Shown here in pieces: positions 46,674 to 58,757 of a stretch of 64,000 bases of DNA. Below the pieces are notes generated by a model, which did no database searches, was not told the origin of the DNA, and saw only the letters and a list, made by a program, of their open reading frames with translations. The stretch covers positions 40,589 to 104,588 of the forward strand of contig NZ_JANJUE010000078.1 of assembly GCF_024710765.1 (NCBI RefSeq), in the 5' to 3' direction. Source of the stretch: Pseudoxanthomonas sp. Lineage in GTDB: Bacteria; Pseudomonadota; Gammaproteobacteria; Xanthomonadales; Xanthomonadaceae. Within the stretch, counting starts at the first letter, position 1. Each line of letters starts with the position of its first letter. The position numbers were made by a program, and so were the translations under genes.

Positions 46674-47073
46674 ATGGCGCCCCTCACGCCTGTTGTGCGG
46701 CGCACTGATTGGCCTGGGCATGGCCACCGCCTGGGCAGTGCTGGCGAGCGAGATGCCACGCGGCCTGGCCTGGGGGCTGGCGCTGGCCGCCGCCTGGCAG
46801 GGACTCCGCTCGGCGCGGCGCGAGATGTCCCGGCCCGCCTGCCTCTGGGTGTTCCTGGCCGATGGCCGGGCGACCCTGGACGGCCAGGCCGTCCGCGAGC
46901 CACGGCTGGTCTGGCGCGGGGCGCTGGTGATCCTGCACTGGCGGGACCGCCGGGGCGACCGCCACCACCTGGGCTGGTGGCCGGACACCCTGCCGGCCGC
47001 GGCGCGGCGTGAACTGAGGCTGGCCGCGGGCACCGACGGCGCTTCGCGCGACCGCCGGCCGATGGCACCATAG
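46624..47073 (+). CDS. YgfX/CptA-like membrane protein
   Basis: Two N-terminal TMs then [25 protein letters not shown]; immediately after sdhE. Confidence 0.72.
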   Translation: MANSPTSSSVSAPCRLEWRPSRLLCGALIGLGMATAWAVLASEMPRGLAWGLALAAAWQGLRSARREMSRPACLWVFLADGRATLDGQAVREPRLVWRGALVILHWRDRRGDRHHLGWWPDTLPAAARRELRLAAGTDGASRDRRPMAP

Positions 47074-47077
47074 GCCG

Positions 47078-48317
47078 ATGTTCAAACCCGTCCCCGTGGC
47101 CATCGGCCTGCGCTATCTCCGCGCCAAGCGTCGCAACGGCTTCATCTCCTTCATTTCCCTGGCCTCCATCATCGGCATCGCGCTGGGCGTGGCGGTGCTC
47201 ATCACCACGCTGTCGGTGATGAACGGGTTCCAGCGGGAAATCCGCGACCGGCTGTTGCAGATGACCGCGCACGCGACCGTGGCCGGCGCGGGCGAGGACA
47301 TGCAGGACTGGCCGAAGGCGGTGAAGATCGCGATGCAGGACGCGCGCGTGATCGGCGCCGCGCCCTATGTCGACGTGCAGGCCATGCTGTCCGGCAACGC
47401 CGACCCCCAGGGCGCGCTGGTGCAGGGCATCGTGCCGGCGCAGGAGCGCAAGGTATCGGTGCTGGGCGACAAGATGAAGACCGGCCGGCTGGAATCGTTG
47501 CAGCCGGGCGAGTTCAACATCCTGCTGGGCCAGGAACTGGCGGCCTGGCTGCGGGTGGGGGTGGGCGACAGCGTGGTCGTCACCGCCGGCAATTTCCAGG
47601 GCACGCCGATGGGGGCGATGCCGAAGATAAAACGCTTCACCGTGTCGGGCACCTTCGCGGTGGGCCACAACGACATCGACCGCAACCTCGCGGTGGTGCA
47701 CATGGCCGACCTGCAGCGGGTCCTGCGGATGGGCGACGGCGTCACCGGGGTGCGCCTGAAGCTGCACGACATGGACCAGGCGATGACGGTCGCCCGGGAT
47801 CTGGTCTACCGGCTGGGGCATGTCTATCGGGTCAGCGACTGGATGAGCCAGAACGCCAACCTGTACCACTCGCTGAAGATGGAAAAGACGGTGATGGGCA
47901 TCCTGCTGTCGCTGATCATCCTGATGGGCGCGTTCTCGCTGGTGAACTCGCAGGTGATGCTGGTGACCGACAAGCAGGCCGACATCGCCATCCTGCGCAC
48001 CCTGGGCCTGACCCCGCGCGGAGTGATGCAGGTATTCATGGTGCAGGGTTCGCTGATCGGCATCATCGGCACGGTGGCCGGCGTCATCGGCGGCATCACC
48101 CTGACCATGAACCTGGAACTCATCCTTGACCTGATCGAGAAGCTCTTCAACGTGACCCTGCTGCCGCCGGACGTGTATTACATCACCGGCCTGCCGTACG
48201 ACCTGCGCACCGACGACGTGACGACCATCGCCTGCGTGGCGCTGGCGATGAGCTTCCTGGCCACGCTCTATCCGGCCTGGCGCGCGGCCCGGACCCAGCC
48301 GGCGGAGGCCTTGCGCT

Positions 48318-48325
<8 letters not shown>
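47078..48325 (+). CDS. lolC: lipoprotein-releasing ABC transporter permease LolC/E
   Basis: [50 protein letters not shown]; MacB/FtsX fold. Confidence 0.95.
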
Positions 48326-49043
<718 letters not shown>

Positions 49044-49197
49044 CCGCAGGGCGGAGCCCGCTCCGCCCGGCATTCGTCCAGCGCAACGGAAAAACAGGCG
49101 GCCCTTCGCAGGACCCGAGGCTTGGCGGAGCCACGCATGGGACCGTCATCGTTTTACTGTGCGAAAACCGCGTGTTCCCGTATCGCCGGAGACAGGC

Positions 49198-49776
49198 TCA
49201 GGCGCCGAAAAAGTCCTGGTCCCGCGCCTGTTCCAGCCGCGACTCGAGATAGCGCCACAGCGCCGGGCATCCGGCCTCGATCGGCGGGCCGACCCGCCGG
49301 ACCACGCGCTCATGGCTGATGCCGTTCTCGCGCCAGCTCTGGCCCTGGTTGGCCAGGTTCAGCAGCACCGGCATGGCCCGATCCACCGCATGCGCGAACA
49401 CCGCTTCAGGCGTCAACGCCTCGTCGAACTCCTGCCACAGCGCGAGCAGCAGTCCGCCCTCGGAAGCTGGCAGCAGTCCGAAGATGCGCCGGACCGCCGC
49501 CAGCTCGGCGGCCTTGCGTGCTTCCCAGCCGTCCTCGACGAAGGCCATGGTGTCGCCGGTATCGATCTCGCCGATGTCGTGCACCAGCAGCATGCGAACC
49601 ACCCGATCCATGTCGATGTCCGTTGGCGCGTATTGCGTCAATGAAGTGGCCAGCAAGGCGAGCTGCCAGCTGTGTTCGGCCGAGTTTTCGTGGCGATCGA
49701 TCCCGCGCAGCCGGATCTTGCGGGTGACCGCCTTGAGCTTGTCCACTTCCAGGATGAAATCAACGATGGCTTGCAT
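49198..49776 (-). CDS. HD domain hydrolase (YfbR/HDDC2-like nucleotidase)
   Basis: RHENSAEHSWQLALLA; MLLVHDIGEIDTGDT. Confidence 0.9.
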   Translation of the reverse strand: MQAIVDFILEVDKLKAVTRKIRLRGIDRHENSAEHSWQLALLATSLTQYAPTDIDMDRVVRMLLVHDIGEIDTGDTMAFVEDGWEARKAAELAAVRRIFGLLPASEGGLLLALWQEFDEALTPEAVFAHAVDRAMPVLLNLANQGQSWRENGISHERVVRRVGPPIEAGCPALWRYLESRLEQARDQDFFGA

Positions 49777-49821
49777 GGGAAACCGGGCGAGGGAGCAAAT
49801 CAAAGGGGGCGCGAGGTGCCA

Positions 49822-51945
49822 TCAGGCCTGGCCCATCGCCGGATCGGAGATCCCGTCGGCGCCGGTTTCCAGGCGCCCGGCGAAGCGGCGCAGGAAACCG
49901 TCTGCACCCGTCACGCTGAAATCGTACCAGCCGCCATGGGCAGCGAGCGCCCAGCGCCATTGCCGGTGCTGGCCCGGCGCCAGCGTGGCGGGCCAGGGGC
50001 CATCGTCGCGGTAGGCGTTGGCGATGATCGATATCGGGGCGGCCTGTTCGCCGTGGTTGGATGTGTCCAGCAGCAGCGAAGCCGTGTCCACGTCGTAGCT
50101 TGCGCTTGTCTCGATGGCGACGCCTGCGCGGATATCGCCTCGGAAATGGCGATGGAATCCATTGGGCCCAAGTATCCACAGATCGTAGCGGCCCTCATCG
50201 GCGGCTAGGGTGTCCCATTCATCGGCGAGCTGTCGGCCGGCTTCAACCGCATAACGCCGGGGAACACGATCCAGGTGCAGCCGATCGTAGACGTGGAACA
50301 CGGCGCCGGCATGCCCGCTGTTGACGAACGCCAGCCGCATCGCGCCATTGGCCTGTGCATGTCCGTGCACCTGCAAGGCATAGGGAAGCGCGCGGGAAGG
50401 CCGGCTGCCGGTCGCCTGCCGGGGCGCCTTCTGCGCGTCTTCCGTGGGCGGCATCAGGGCGGGTAACGCTTCCTGCGCCGCGCGCAGGGCGTCCGCACCC
50501 GATCTGCGGCGCTGCGGCAGGCGCGGGAGCGACTCGCCGTTTGGATTGGCGAAATTGAACGCAGTGGTGAGATCCCCGGTCATCGCGCGGCGATAGGCGC
50601 TGATGTTCGGTTCGGCCACGCCGAAGCGCGCTTCGAGGAAGCGCAACACGGAGGTATGGTCGAACACCTGCGAATTGACCCAGCCGCCACGGCTCCAGGG
50701 CGAGACCACGTACATCGGGACGCGCGGACCCGGACCGTAAGGACGGCCATCGGTGTGGTACTCGCCGGTCGTGGCGACGGTGGAAGCGCCCGCGAGCCTG
50801 CCATCGGCACCACGCGCCGGTGCGCAGGGCGGCGGCATATGATCGAAGAACCCATCGTTCTCGTCGAAGTTCACCAGCAGCACGGTCCGGCTCCAGACCG
50901 CCGGATCCGCGGTCAGCGCTTCCAGTACTTCCTGCGTGTACCAGCCTCCCTGCACCGGGCTGGAAGGATCCGGATGTTCCGAGTAGGTCGCTGGCGCCAC
51001 GATCCATGACACCTGCGGCAGCGTGCCGGCGGCGATATCGTCCTTCATCGCCTGCAGGAAGCCGCCGTCGGGCAGGGTATTGCTAATTCCCTTCAACAAG
51101 GGACTGATGGACTCGTCGGCCGGCTGGTAGGCCGGGAATCGGGTCGCCTTGGGCGGATTGCCGCGCGCGCGATTGGCTTCGCGGTAACGCCTGAAACCGG
51201 CCAGCGGGTTGTCGGTGAAATTGTCCGGGAGGTTCTGGTAGACCTTCCAGCTCACGCCAGCCGCCTGCAGGCGCTCGGGGTAGGTGGTCCAGCAATAGTC
51301 GCCGCCTTCGGCGTCGAACGAATCACCGCTGTTGTCGATGACCGGTCCGCCGGCGACGCCGGCGGGATCGTTGGTGCCGCTCCAGTGGAACAGGCGATTG
51401 GTGTTGGTGCCGCCATGGAACGAGCAGTGGTAGGCATCGCACAGGGTGAACGCGTTCGCCAGGGCGAACTGGAATTCCAGTTCGGCTTTGGTGTAGTAGC
51501 CCATCGAATGCGGTTGCTTGTGGGTGGGCCAGGCCTGCATCCGTCCCAGGTCCCAAGCGGCCTGGGCATCGGGATAGCTATGCGGTGTGCCGGCCACGCG
51601 TTGTGCGTTGCCGGCGCGGCCGTCCAGGTGAAAGGGCAGGATGGTGCGCGCGACCTGATGCTGCGCGTAGCGCTGGTGCCAGACGGTGCGATCGCCTGGC
51701 GCCGGTATCGGGAAGCGGTCGCCGAATCCGCGAACACCGCGAAAGGTCCCGAAGTAGTGATCGAACGAGCGGTTCTCCTGCATCAGGATCACCACGTGCC
51801 GCACGTCGTGGATCGAGCCGGTGGCGCGATCCGCGGGAATCGCCAATGCGCGGCGGATGGCGGGCGGGAACGCGGCGAGCGCCATCGACGCGGCCGCGCC
51901 GGCGCCGGCACGCATGAGGAAATCGCGTCGGCTGGAGGAAGTCAT
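49822..51945 (-). CDS. Tat-exported phosphocholine-specific phospholipase C
   Basis: MTSSSRRDFLMRAG Tat signal; VVILMQENRSFDHYFGTFRGVRGFGDR; LVNFDENDGFFDHMPPP; duplicated C-terminal domains. Confidence 0.95.
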   Translation of the reverse strand: MTSSSRRDFLMRAGAGAAASMALAAFPPAIRRALAIPADRATGSIHDVRHVVILMQENRSFDHYFGTFRGVRGFGDRFPIPAPGDRTVWHQRYAQHQVARTILPFHLDGRAGNAQRVAGTPHSYPDAQAAWDLGRMQAWPTHKQPHSMGYYTKAELEFQFALANAFTLCDAYHCSFHGGTNTNRLFHWSGTNDPAGVAGGPVIDNSGDSFDAEGGDYCWTTYPERLQAAGVSWKVYQNLPDNFTDNPLAGFRRYREANRARGNPPKATRFPAYQPADESISPLLKGISNTLPDGGFLQAMKDDIAAGTLPQVSWIVAPATYSEHPDPSSPVQGGWYTQEVLEALTADPAVWSRTVLLVNFDENDGFFDHMPPPCAPARGADGRLAGASTVATTGEYHTDGRPYGPGPRVPMYVVSPWSRGGWVNSQVFDHTSVLRFLEARFGVAEPNISAYRRAMTGDLTTAFNFANPNGESLPRLPQRRRSGADALRAAQEALPALMPPTEDAQKAPRQATGSRPSRALPYALQVHGHAQANGAMRLAFVNSGHAGAVFHVYDRLHLDRVPRRYAVEAGRQLADEWDTLAADEGRYDLWILGPNGFHRHFRGDIRAGVAIETSASYDVDTASLLLDTSNHGEQAAPISIIANAYRDDGPWPATLAPGQHRQWRWALAAHGGWYDFSVTGADGFLRRFAGRLETGADGISDPAMGQA

Positions 51946-52413
51946 GTCAGCGGCATGGAATGAAGTGGAGATTGCGGGGAAGCCGGCGTGGTGTGCAGGG
52001 CGGGCCGTTGCCTTTTCACGCCATCAGGCGCAAGGGAAGGGAGTCTCGCGGCCGGATCGAGCGGACGTCAATAGTCCTGCGCGGATTCAATGTGCTCGCG
52101 TTTCAATCGAAAGCATACGCGCTACTTTCTTGCGGATGCCCCGACATCGAATGCACAGCCAGTATCGCAGGCCCAACGGGCAGCCATTGCGGATCGCGTC
52201 GCGCGTCAACCGATACGCGCATCGGATTTATCCGATGGCGATGGAGGCCATTGGCTGATTCCGCCCTGGCTGCGCGCGACGCTAGTCTGCGCTCATCTCA
52301 CGGAAGGAAGTCGTCCGCATGGATGCGGGAAGAGCCCGAGGTCGCGCGGCTGCAACGCGGTGCCATCAAGCGAGTGGCTGTGATGCAGGCGGTTCGGACC
52401 GGAAGACGGTGCC

Positions 52414-54840
52414 GTGTCGACTCGGACGGTCGTCGTGTTCCGATGGAGCCGGCCCGGAGCCCCTCCAGTGACGCACGGCGACGCGGATCGTGTTCCTTCG
52501 CTGCTCGGGCCGGGGGCCGCGATTGCACTGCTTGCGGGAAGTGGCGCCTGCCTGTCGCTGCCGGCATTGCCGCCGCATTTCCTGCTATGGGGATTGGGCA
52601 TCACCGGCGTTTGCGGGTGGCTATGGCGCTGGCGCGGACGCTGGCTGGGTGTCCTGCTGTCCGGTTTTGCCTGGGCGGGATTGCAGGCCGGCGGGTCATT
52701 GGCATTGCGTGTTCCGCCCGAACTGGAGCGGCGTCCGCTGACCTTGACCGGAGCCATCGCGGAACTCCCGCAGCATGAAGCCCGGCGGACCCGCTTCCTG
52801 TTCGTGGTGGAGGAAGGCGAGGGTGCCGCGGCCGAGCTGCGGGGGCGACGGATCATGCTGTCATGGCACGACGACTACGGCGCACGGCAACCCGGGGCGC
52901 GATTGAAACTGCGTGCGGGCGAGCGCTGGCGTTTCCAGGCCAAGCTGCGCGCGCCGCGCGGCCTGCGCAATCCCGGTGGCTTCGATAGCGAGAAACATGC
53001 GCTGCTGCAACGCTTCAGTGCCACCGGCAGCCTGCATCACCCCGAGCAAGCACACCTGCTTTCTCCGGCAACGGGCGTCGACGCCTGGCGCGAGGTGATG
53101 TCCGCGCGCATCGGCCATGCGGTCGCGTCGCCCTCTTCGCGCTTCGTGCGTGCACTGGCATTGGGCGATACCCGTGGCCTGACACAGGACGACTGGTACA
53201 TCCTGCGCGCGGTCGGCTTGACCCATCTGATCGCCATTTCCGGCTTCCATGTCGGCATGGTCGCCAGTGTGTTCGCCGTGTTGGTCGGAGGCGTGTGGCG
53301 CCTGTTCCCGGGGTGGGCCCGGCGCCTGCCGCGTCCCCAGGCCATGGGTCTGGCGGCTGTGCTCGCGGCCCTGGGCTATGCCGTCCTGGCGGGCTTCGCG
53401 CTGCCGACCGTGCGCACCGTCCTGATGATGGCGGTGTGGGCGGTCGCGCGCCTCGGACGCCGTCCGGCAAGGGTGGCCGATACATTGGCACTGGCCCTCA
53501 TCGTGGTGCTGCTGTTCGATCCCTTATCGCCGCTCGCGGCCGGGTTCTGGTTGAGTTTCGGCGGCGTTGCCTGGCTGGCATGGTGCCTGCCGGCGACCGG
53601 CACCCAGCATTGGCTGCGCGGGTTCCTGTCCGCGCAGGCCGTGGCCACGGTGGGGCTGCTGCCGTTGACGGTGGTGCTGTTCGACCAGGCTTCCCTGGCC
53701 GGTCCGTTGGCGAACCTGGTCGCGATTCCCTGGTGGAGCCTGGTGGTGGTGCCATTGTCCTTGCTGGGCACGGCGGCCGAAGCGCTGGTCCCCGGAGCCG
53801 GCACCTGGCCATGGCGGTGGGCGGCTGCCTGTTTCGACCTGAGCTGGCCGGGTTTCCGCTGGCTGGCGGACGGCCGCTTTTCGCTCTGGTGGCTGCCGGA
53901 AGCCGCCCCGTGGGCGGTGGGGTTCGCGCTGCTGGGCGCCTTCTGGTTGCTGTTGCCGCGCGGGGTGCCGGGCAAGCCGCTGGCGGCCCTGTTGTGGCTG
54001 CCGCTGTTGTGGCCGGATCGCGATTTGCCGCGAAAGGGCGAGGTCGAGCTGGCGATGATCGATGTCGGCCAGGGTCTGTCGGTGCTGGTGAGGACTTCGC
54101 GGCACGCCCTGCTGTACGACATGGGACCGGCGATGCGTGGCGGCTTCGATGCCGGCGAACGGGCGGTGGTGCCCGCGCTGCATGCCTGGGGCGTACCGCG
54201 CCTGGACCGGGTCGTGGTCAGCCATGACGACAATGATCATGTCGGCGGCCTGGCGAGCGTCCTGCGCGCGCTGCCGGCCGGGATGGCCCAGGCGCCGGCC
54301 GGGCAGGGCGCCAAGGTGGAGGCTGCGTTGCCTGCGATGCCCAGGCGGCCGGAACGGCGTGATTGCCTGGCAGGGGAGAGTTGGGAATGGGACGGCGTGC
54401 GTTTCCGCTTCCTGCACCCGCGCCCGCACTTCCCGAACCTGGGCAACGAATCCAGCTGCGTACTGCGGATCGAGACCGACCACGGCGCGGCGTTGCTGAC
54501 CGGCGACATCGGCGAGGTGATCGAACGCGAACTGGTCCGGAGATTCCCGGCGGACCTGCGTGCCGCCGTGGTGTTCGCGCCACACCATGGCAGTGCCGGT
54601 TCTTCGGATCCCCGTTTCGTCGCCGCCACCGGCGCACGCCTGCTGCTGGTGTCCAGCGGTCATCGCAACCGGTTCGGCCACCCCAAGCCGCAGGTGGTCG
54701 CGCGCTGGCGGGCCGCCGGGGCCGAGGTGGTCGATACCGCCGACAGCGGCGCGGTCCAGGTCTGGCTGTCGCCGCAGGGGCTGGCGCTGCGTGAACGGCG
54801 TCACGCCCGGCCGAGACTGTGGGACGCGGCGCGGCGCTGA
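52414..54840 (+). CDS. comEC: DNA internalization-related competence protein ComEC/Rec2
   Basis: Competence domain GLTHLIAISGFHVGMVASVFAVLVGG; C-terminal MBL VVVSHDDNDHVGGLASVL; start uncertain. Confidence 0.95.
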   Translation: MSTRTVVVFRWSRPGAPPVTHGDADRVPSLLGPGAAIALLAGSGACLSLPALPPHFLLWGLGITGVCGWLWRWRGRWLGVLLSGFAWAGLQAGGSLALRVPPELERRPLTLTGAIAELPQHEARRTRFLFVVEEGEGAAAELRGRRIMLSWHDDYGARQPGARLKLRAGERWRFQAKLRAPRGLRNPGGFDSEKHALLQRFSATGSLHHPEQAHLLSPATGVDAWREVMSARIGHAVASPSSRFVRALALGDTRGLTQDDWYILRAVGLTHLIAISGFHVGMVASVFAVLVGGVWRLFPGWARRLPRPQAMGLAAVLAALGYAVLAGFALPTVRTVLMMAVWAVARLGRRPARVADTLALALIVVLLFDPLSPLAAGFWLSFGGVAWLAWCLPATGTQHWLRGFLSAQAVATVGLLPLTVVLFDQASLAGPLANLVAIPWWSLVVVPLSLLGTAAEALVPGAGTWPWRWAAACFDLSWPGFRWLADGRFSLWWLPEAAPWAVGFALLGAFWLLLPRGVPGKPLAALLWLPLLWPDRDLPRKGEVELAMIDVGQGLSVLVRTSRHALLYDMGPAMRGGFDAGERAVVPALHAWGVPRLDRVVVSHDDNDHVGGLASVLRALPAGMAQAPAGQGAKVEAALPAMPRRPERRDCLAGESWEWDGVRFRFLHPRPHFPNLGNESSCVLRIETDHGAALLTGDIGEVIERELVRRFPADLRAAVVFAPHHGSAGSSDPRFVAATGARLLLVSSGHRNRFGHPKPQVVARWRAAGAEVVDTADSGAVQVWLSPQGLALRERRHARPRLWDAARR

Positions 54841-54867
54841 GGAGCGCGTGGGCTATCCTATCGCCCA

Positions 54868-55569
54868 TTGATGAGACGGCCCTCCGGGGTCCGAGGACTG
54901 AACGTGCTTGAACTGGTCAAGGCCGGCGGCTGGCCGATGATCCCCCTGCTGCTGCTGGCGGTGCTGGCGCTGGCGATCGTGGTGGAACGCTTCTGGACAC
55001 TGCGGCGCAAGGAAATCATGCCTCCGGGCCTGGGCGAGGAGGTCCGCAACTGGGCGGGCCGCGGGCAGCTTGAACCGGCCCACATCGAGTCCCTGCGCCG
55101 GACCTCGCCGCTGGGTGAACTGCTGGCGGCCGCGCTGGACGTCCGCCAGCGCCCGCGCGACCAGATCCGCGAACGCATCGAGGACACCGGCCGCCACGTG
55201 GTGCACCGGATGGAGAAGTTCCTCAACGCCCTGGGCAGCATCGCCTCGGCCGGTCCGTTGCTGGGCCTGCTGGGTACCGTGGTCGGCATGATCCAGATGT
55301 TCCTGGGCATCCAGGACAGCGGCGTCGGTGACGTCAACCAACTGGCCGGCGGCATCGGCAAGGCGCTGGTGTGCGCGGCCACCGGCATGATCGTGGCGAT
55401 TCCGGCGTTGATGGCGCACCGCTATTTCCGTGGCCGCATCAACGGTTACGTGGTGGAGATGGAGAAGGAAGCCATGCAGTTGCTCGATGCGCTCGATGCC
55501 CGCCAGCCGCGTCCTGCCGCCGGCGTGCGTCCTGCCGCCGCTGCCGCCAGTGCGGCGGTCGGAGCCTGA
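54868..55569 (+). CDS. exbB: MotA/TolQ/ExbB proton channel family protein
   Basis: GSIASAGPLLGLLGTVVGMIQMF; GKALVCAATGMIVAIPALMAHRYF; possible GTG start at about 54904. Confidence 0.94.
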   Translation: MMRRPSGVRGLNVLELVKAGGWPMIPLLLLAVLALAIVVERFWTLRRKEIMPPGLGEEVRNWAGRGQLEPAHIESLRRTSPLGELLAAALDVRQRPRDQIRERIEDTGRHVVHRMEKFLNALGSIASAGPLLGLLGTVVGMIQMFLGIQDSGVGDVNQLAGGIGKALVCAATGMIVAIPALMAHRYFRGRINGYVVEMEKEAMQLLDALDARQPRPAAGVRPAAAAASAAVGA

Positions 55570-55576
55570 GCCGCGC

Positions 55577-55999
55577 ATGAGGATCCGCGACGACCGCGCC
55601 CACGAGGAGCCGGAGATCAACCTGGTGCCGTTGATCGACGTCATCCTGGTGCTGATCATCTTCTTCGTCATCACCACGACCTTCGATTCGCGCTCGATGC
55701 TGCAGCTGCAACTGCCCAGCGCCAAAGGCGAGCCGGTGGCGGCGCAGGCCAAGACCCTCAGCGTGCTGGTCAATGCCGACGGCCATTACTTCGTCGACGA
55801 ACACGAAGTGCTGCGCACCGACGTGGATGCGCTCAAGCAGACCATCGCCCAGGTCGCCGGCGACGATCGCTCGCGCCCGGTGCTGCTGCGCGCCGATGCG
55901 CGCACCCCGCACCAGGCGGTGGTGACCGCCTACGACGCGCTGGCGCAATCGGGCTTCCGCACCATCCAGATCGCCACCGCGCCGGAGGTGAAGCGGTGA
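55577..55999 (+). CDS. exbD: ExbD/TolR family biopolymer transport protein
   Basis: EINLVPLIDVILVLIIFFVITTTF. Confidence 0.95.
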   Translation: MRIRDDRAHEEPEINLVPLIDVILVLIIFFVITTTFDSRSMLQLQLPSAKGEPVAAQAKTLSVLVNADGHYFVDEHEVLRTDVDALKQTIAQVAGDDRSRPVLLRADARTPHQAVVTAYDALAQSGFRTIQIATAPEVKR

Positions 56000-57753
56000 G
56001 CGCGCAAACTGCTTCCGCCTGGCAGACCTACCGTCGGCTGATCCGCCTGGCCAAGCCCTACCGGGCCCTGTTGCTGCTGGCGTTGCTGGGCATGCTGATT
56101 GAAGCGGCAGCCAGCGGGGCCTTCAGCTACCTGATGAAACCGGTGGTGGACGGGACATTCGTCGCCCGCAACACCAGCATGGACCTGACGTTGCCATTCG
56201 CCATCGTCGGCCTGTTCCTGGTTCGCGGCCTGGCGGGTTTCCTCACCGACATGAGCATGGGCAAGTCCGCGCGCAGCATCGCCCGCGACATGCGCGTGCT
56301 GGTGCTGGGCAAATACCTGCGCCTGCCAGGCATGCGTTTCGACAGCGAGCCGGTTCCCTCGATGCTGGTCCGGCTGGGCTCCGACTGCGACCAGATCGCG
56401 CAGGCGGCGGTGGACGCGACCAAGGTGGTGCTGCAGCAGTCTTTCCAGATCATCGCGATGCTGGCGGTCATGTTCCACAACAGCTGGCAGGTGACGCTGG
56501 CGATCCTGTTGCTGGGGCCTCCGCTGGCCTGGGTCATGGACAAGGTCGCCCGGCGCTACCGCAAGATCAGCCATCGCATCCAGGAGAGCAGCGCGCAGTT
56601 GCTGCAGGCCGCGGACCAGACCCTGAGCAGCCAGCAGGAAGTGAAGGTCTACGGCGCCCAGGCCAGCGAGATGGATCGCTACCGCAAGCTGGCCGACAAC
56701 AATCTGCGCCTGGCGATGAAGGTGGAAGCCACCCGTGGCGTGTCCTCCGCGCTGGTCCAGATGATGGGCGCGGTCGGCCTTTCGCTGCTGTTGGTGGTGG
56801 CGGGTTACCAGGCCATGCAGGGCCGATTGACCGCGGGCGGCTTCGTATCTTTGATGGTGTCGATGATTGCCATCATCCCCGCGCTCAAGCAGCTGACCAA
56901 CGTGCAGAACATGACCCAGCGCGGGGTGGCGTCGGCCGAACGGCTGTTCTCCGTGCTGGACGCGCCCGACGAGGTCGATGCCGGCACCCGCCCGCTGGCG
57001 CGGGCGCAGGGGCTCATCGAGTTCCGCGATGTCACCGCGCGTTATCCCGGCCAGGTGCGGCCGGCGCTCAGCGGCATCAGCTTCACCGCGCGCCCGGGCA
57101 CCGTCACCGCTATCGTCGGTCGATCCGGCAGCGGCAAATCCAGCCTGATCAAGCTGATCCCGCGCTTCTACGAGCCCGAGACCGGACAGATCCTGGTCGA
57201 TGGGCATGCCGTGCAGGAGTATCCGCTGGCGGATCTGCGGCGCCAGATCGCCCTGGTCGGCCAACAGGTCATGCTGTTCGACGGCACGGTCGCGGCGAAT
57301 GTCGCCTTCGGTGAAATGCAGGACGTGCCGGAGCCGGCGCTCGTGCAGGCGGTGGAAGGCGCCAACGCGATGGAATTCGTGCGCGAACTGCCGGAAGGAT
57401 TGCAGGCCCAGGTCGGCGCCAAGGGCGGCCGCCTGTCCGGCGGCCAGCGCCAGCGCCTGGCGATCGCGCGGGCGATGCTGAAGGATGCGCCCATCCTGAT
57501 CCTGGACGAAGCGACCGCCGCGCTGGACAACGAATCCGAGCGCCTGGTGCAGAACGCGCTGCAGAAGTTGATGCCGGATCGCACCACGCTGGTGATCGCG
57601 CACCGCCTGTCGACCATCGAGCACGCCGATCAGGTGCTGGTACTGGATCAGGGCAGGCTGGTCGAGCAGGGCACCCACGCCGAGTTGCTGGCCCGCGACG
57701 GCCTGTACGCCCACCTGCACCGCATGCAGTTCCGGGAAGGCGATGGCGAGTGA
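55996..57753 (+). CDS. msbA: lipid A export ABC transporter MsbA
   Basis: [60 protein letters not shown]; next to lpxK. Confidence 0.96.
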   Translation: MSAQTASAWQTYRRLIRLAKPYRALLLLALLGMLIEAAASGAFSYLMKPVVDGTFVARNTSMDLTLPFAIVGLFLVRGLAGFLTDMSMGKSARSIARDMRVLVLGKYLRLPGMRFDSEPVPSMLVRLGSDCDQIAQAAVDATKVVLQQSFQIIAMLAVMFHNSWQVTLAILLLGPPLAWVMDKVARRYRKISHRIQESSAQLLQAADQTLSSQQEVKVYGAQASEMDRYRKLADNNLRLAMKVEATRGVSSALVQMMGAVGLSLLLVVAGYQAMQGRLTAGGFVSLMVSMIAIIPALKQLTNVQNMTQRGVASAERLFSVLDAPDEVDAGTRPLARAQGLIEFRDVTARYPGQVRPALSGISFTARPGTVTAIVGRSGSGKSSLIKLIPRFYEPETGQILVDGHAVQEYPLADLRRQIALVGQQVMLFDGTVAANVAFGEMQDVPEPALVQAVEGANAMEFVRELPEGLQAQVGAKGGRLSGGQRQRLAIARAMLKDAPILILDEATAALDNESERLVQNALQKLMPDRTTLVIAHRLSTIEHADQVLVLDQGRLVEQGTHAELLARDGLYAHLHRMQFREGDGE

Positions 57754-58757
57754 GTGAAGTGAGCAAGTCCCGCCACGTTCCACCCGACTACTGGTATTCC
57801 GATGCCCCCGTTCCCGTCCATGCGCGCGCGCTGGCGGCGATCTACGGGGGGCTGATCGGCCTGCGCGCGCGGCTGTACCGTTGGGGCGTGCTGCGCCGGC
57901 AACGACTGGCCGTGCCGGTCATCGTGGTCGGCAACGTCACCGTCGGCGGCACCGGCAAGACCCCCCTCACCATCGGCCTGGTGCAGCGCCTGCGCGAAGC
58001 CGGATTCAAGCCGGGCGTGGCCAGCCGGGGGTACGGGCGCGCCAACGAGGAGCAGCCCCTGTGGGTGGAGGCGGCCACGCCACCGGATCGGGGTGGTGAC
58101 GAGCCCGTGCTGATCGCGCGCCGGACCGGCGTGCCGGTGCGGGTGGATCGGGATCGGGTCGCCGCCGGCCGTGCGCTGATCGCGGCGGGCTGCGATGTCG
58201 TGGTGTGCGACGACGGCTTGCAGCATTACCGCCTGCGGCGGGACATCGAGATCGAGGTCATCGACGGGCAGCGGCGTTACGGCAATGGCCGGCTGCTGCC
58301 GGCCGGCCCTTTGCGCGAGCCGATCGAGCGCGGTGCGGCCTGCGATTTCCGCGTGCTCAATGGCGGCGAGCCGGCGTTCGGCGAATGGCCGATGCGGCTT
58401 CACACCGATGCGGCGCAGCCGCTGCGTGGCGGCCGTCCGCGTCCGCTGGCCTCGTTCGCCGGCCAGCGCGTGCATGCGGTCGCCGGCATCGGGCATCCGC
58501 AACGCTTCTTCGACAACCTGCGTGGCCTGGGCATCGGCGTGGTGCCGCATGCCTTCGATGATCATCATGCCTACCGGGGCGAAGACTTCGCCTTCGGCAG
58601 TGAATTGCCGGTATTGATGACGGAGAAGGATGCGGTGAAATGCGCCGCCTTCGCCAAGGACTGGTATTTCAGCGTGCCGGTGTCGGCGCGGCTGCCGGAG
58701 GCTTTCTGGGTGGCCTTGCTGGACCGTCTGCCCAGGACCGAATCTCCTAACCCATGA
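57750..58757 (+). CDS. lpxK: tetraacyldisaccharide 4'-kinase
   Basis: [69 protein letters not shown]. Confidence 0.97.
   Translation: MSEVSKSRHVPPDYWYSDAPVPVHARALAAIYGGLIGLRARLYRWGVLRRQRLAVPVIVVGNVTVGGTGKTPLTIGLVQRLREAGFKPGVASRGYGRANEEQPLWVEAATPPDRGGDEPVLIARRTGVPVRVDRDRVAAGRALIAAGCDVVVCDDGLQHYRLRRDIEIEVIDGQRRYGNGRLLPAGPLREPIERGAACDFRVLNGGEPAFGEWPMRLHTDAAQPLRGGRPRPLASFAGQRVHAVAGIGHPQRFFDNLRGLGIGVVPHAFDDHHAYRGEDFAFGSELPVLMTEKDAVKCAAFAKDWYFSVPVSARLPEAFWVALLDRLPRTESPNP

Noticed and set aside
46422-47073. sdhE-ygfX as a CptBA toxin-antitoxin module
   Set aside because: SdhE is an established SDH flavinylation factor in this operon context; TA interpretation is not supported by the sequence here.
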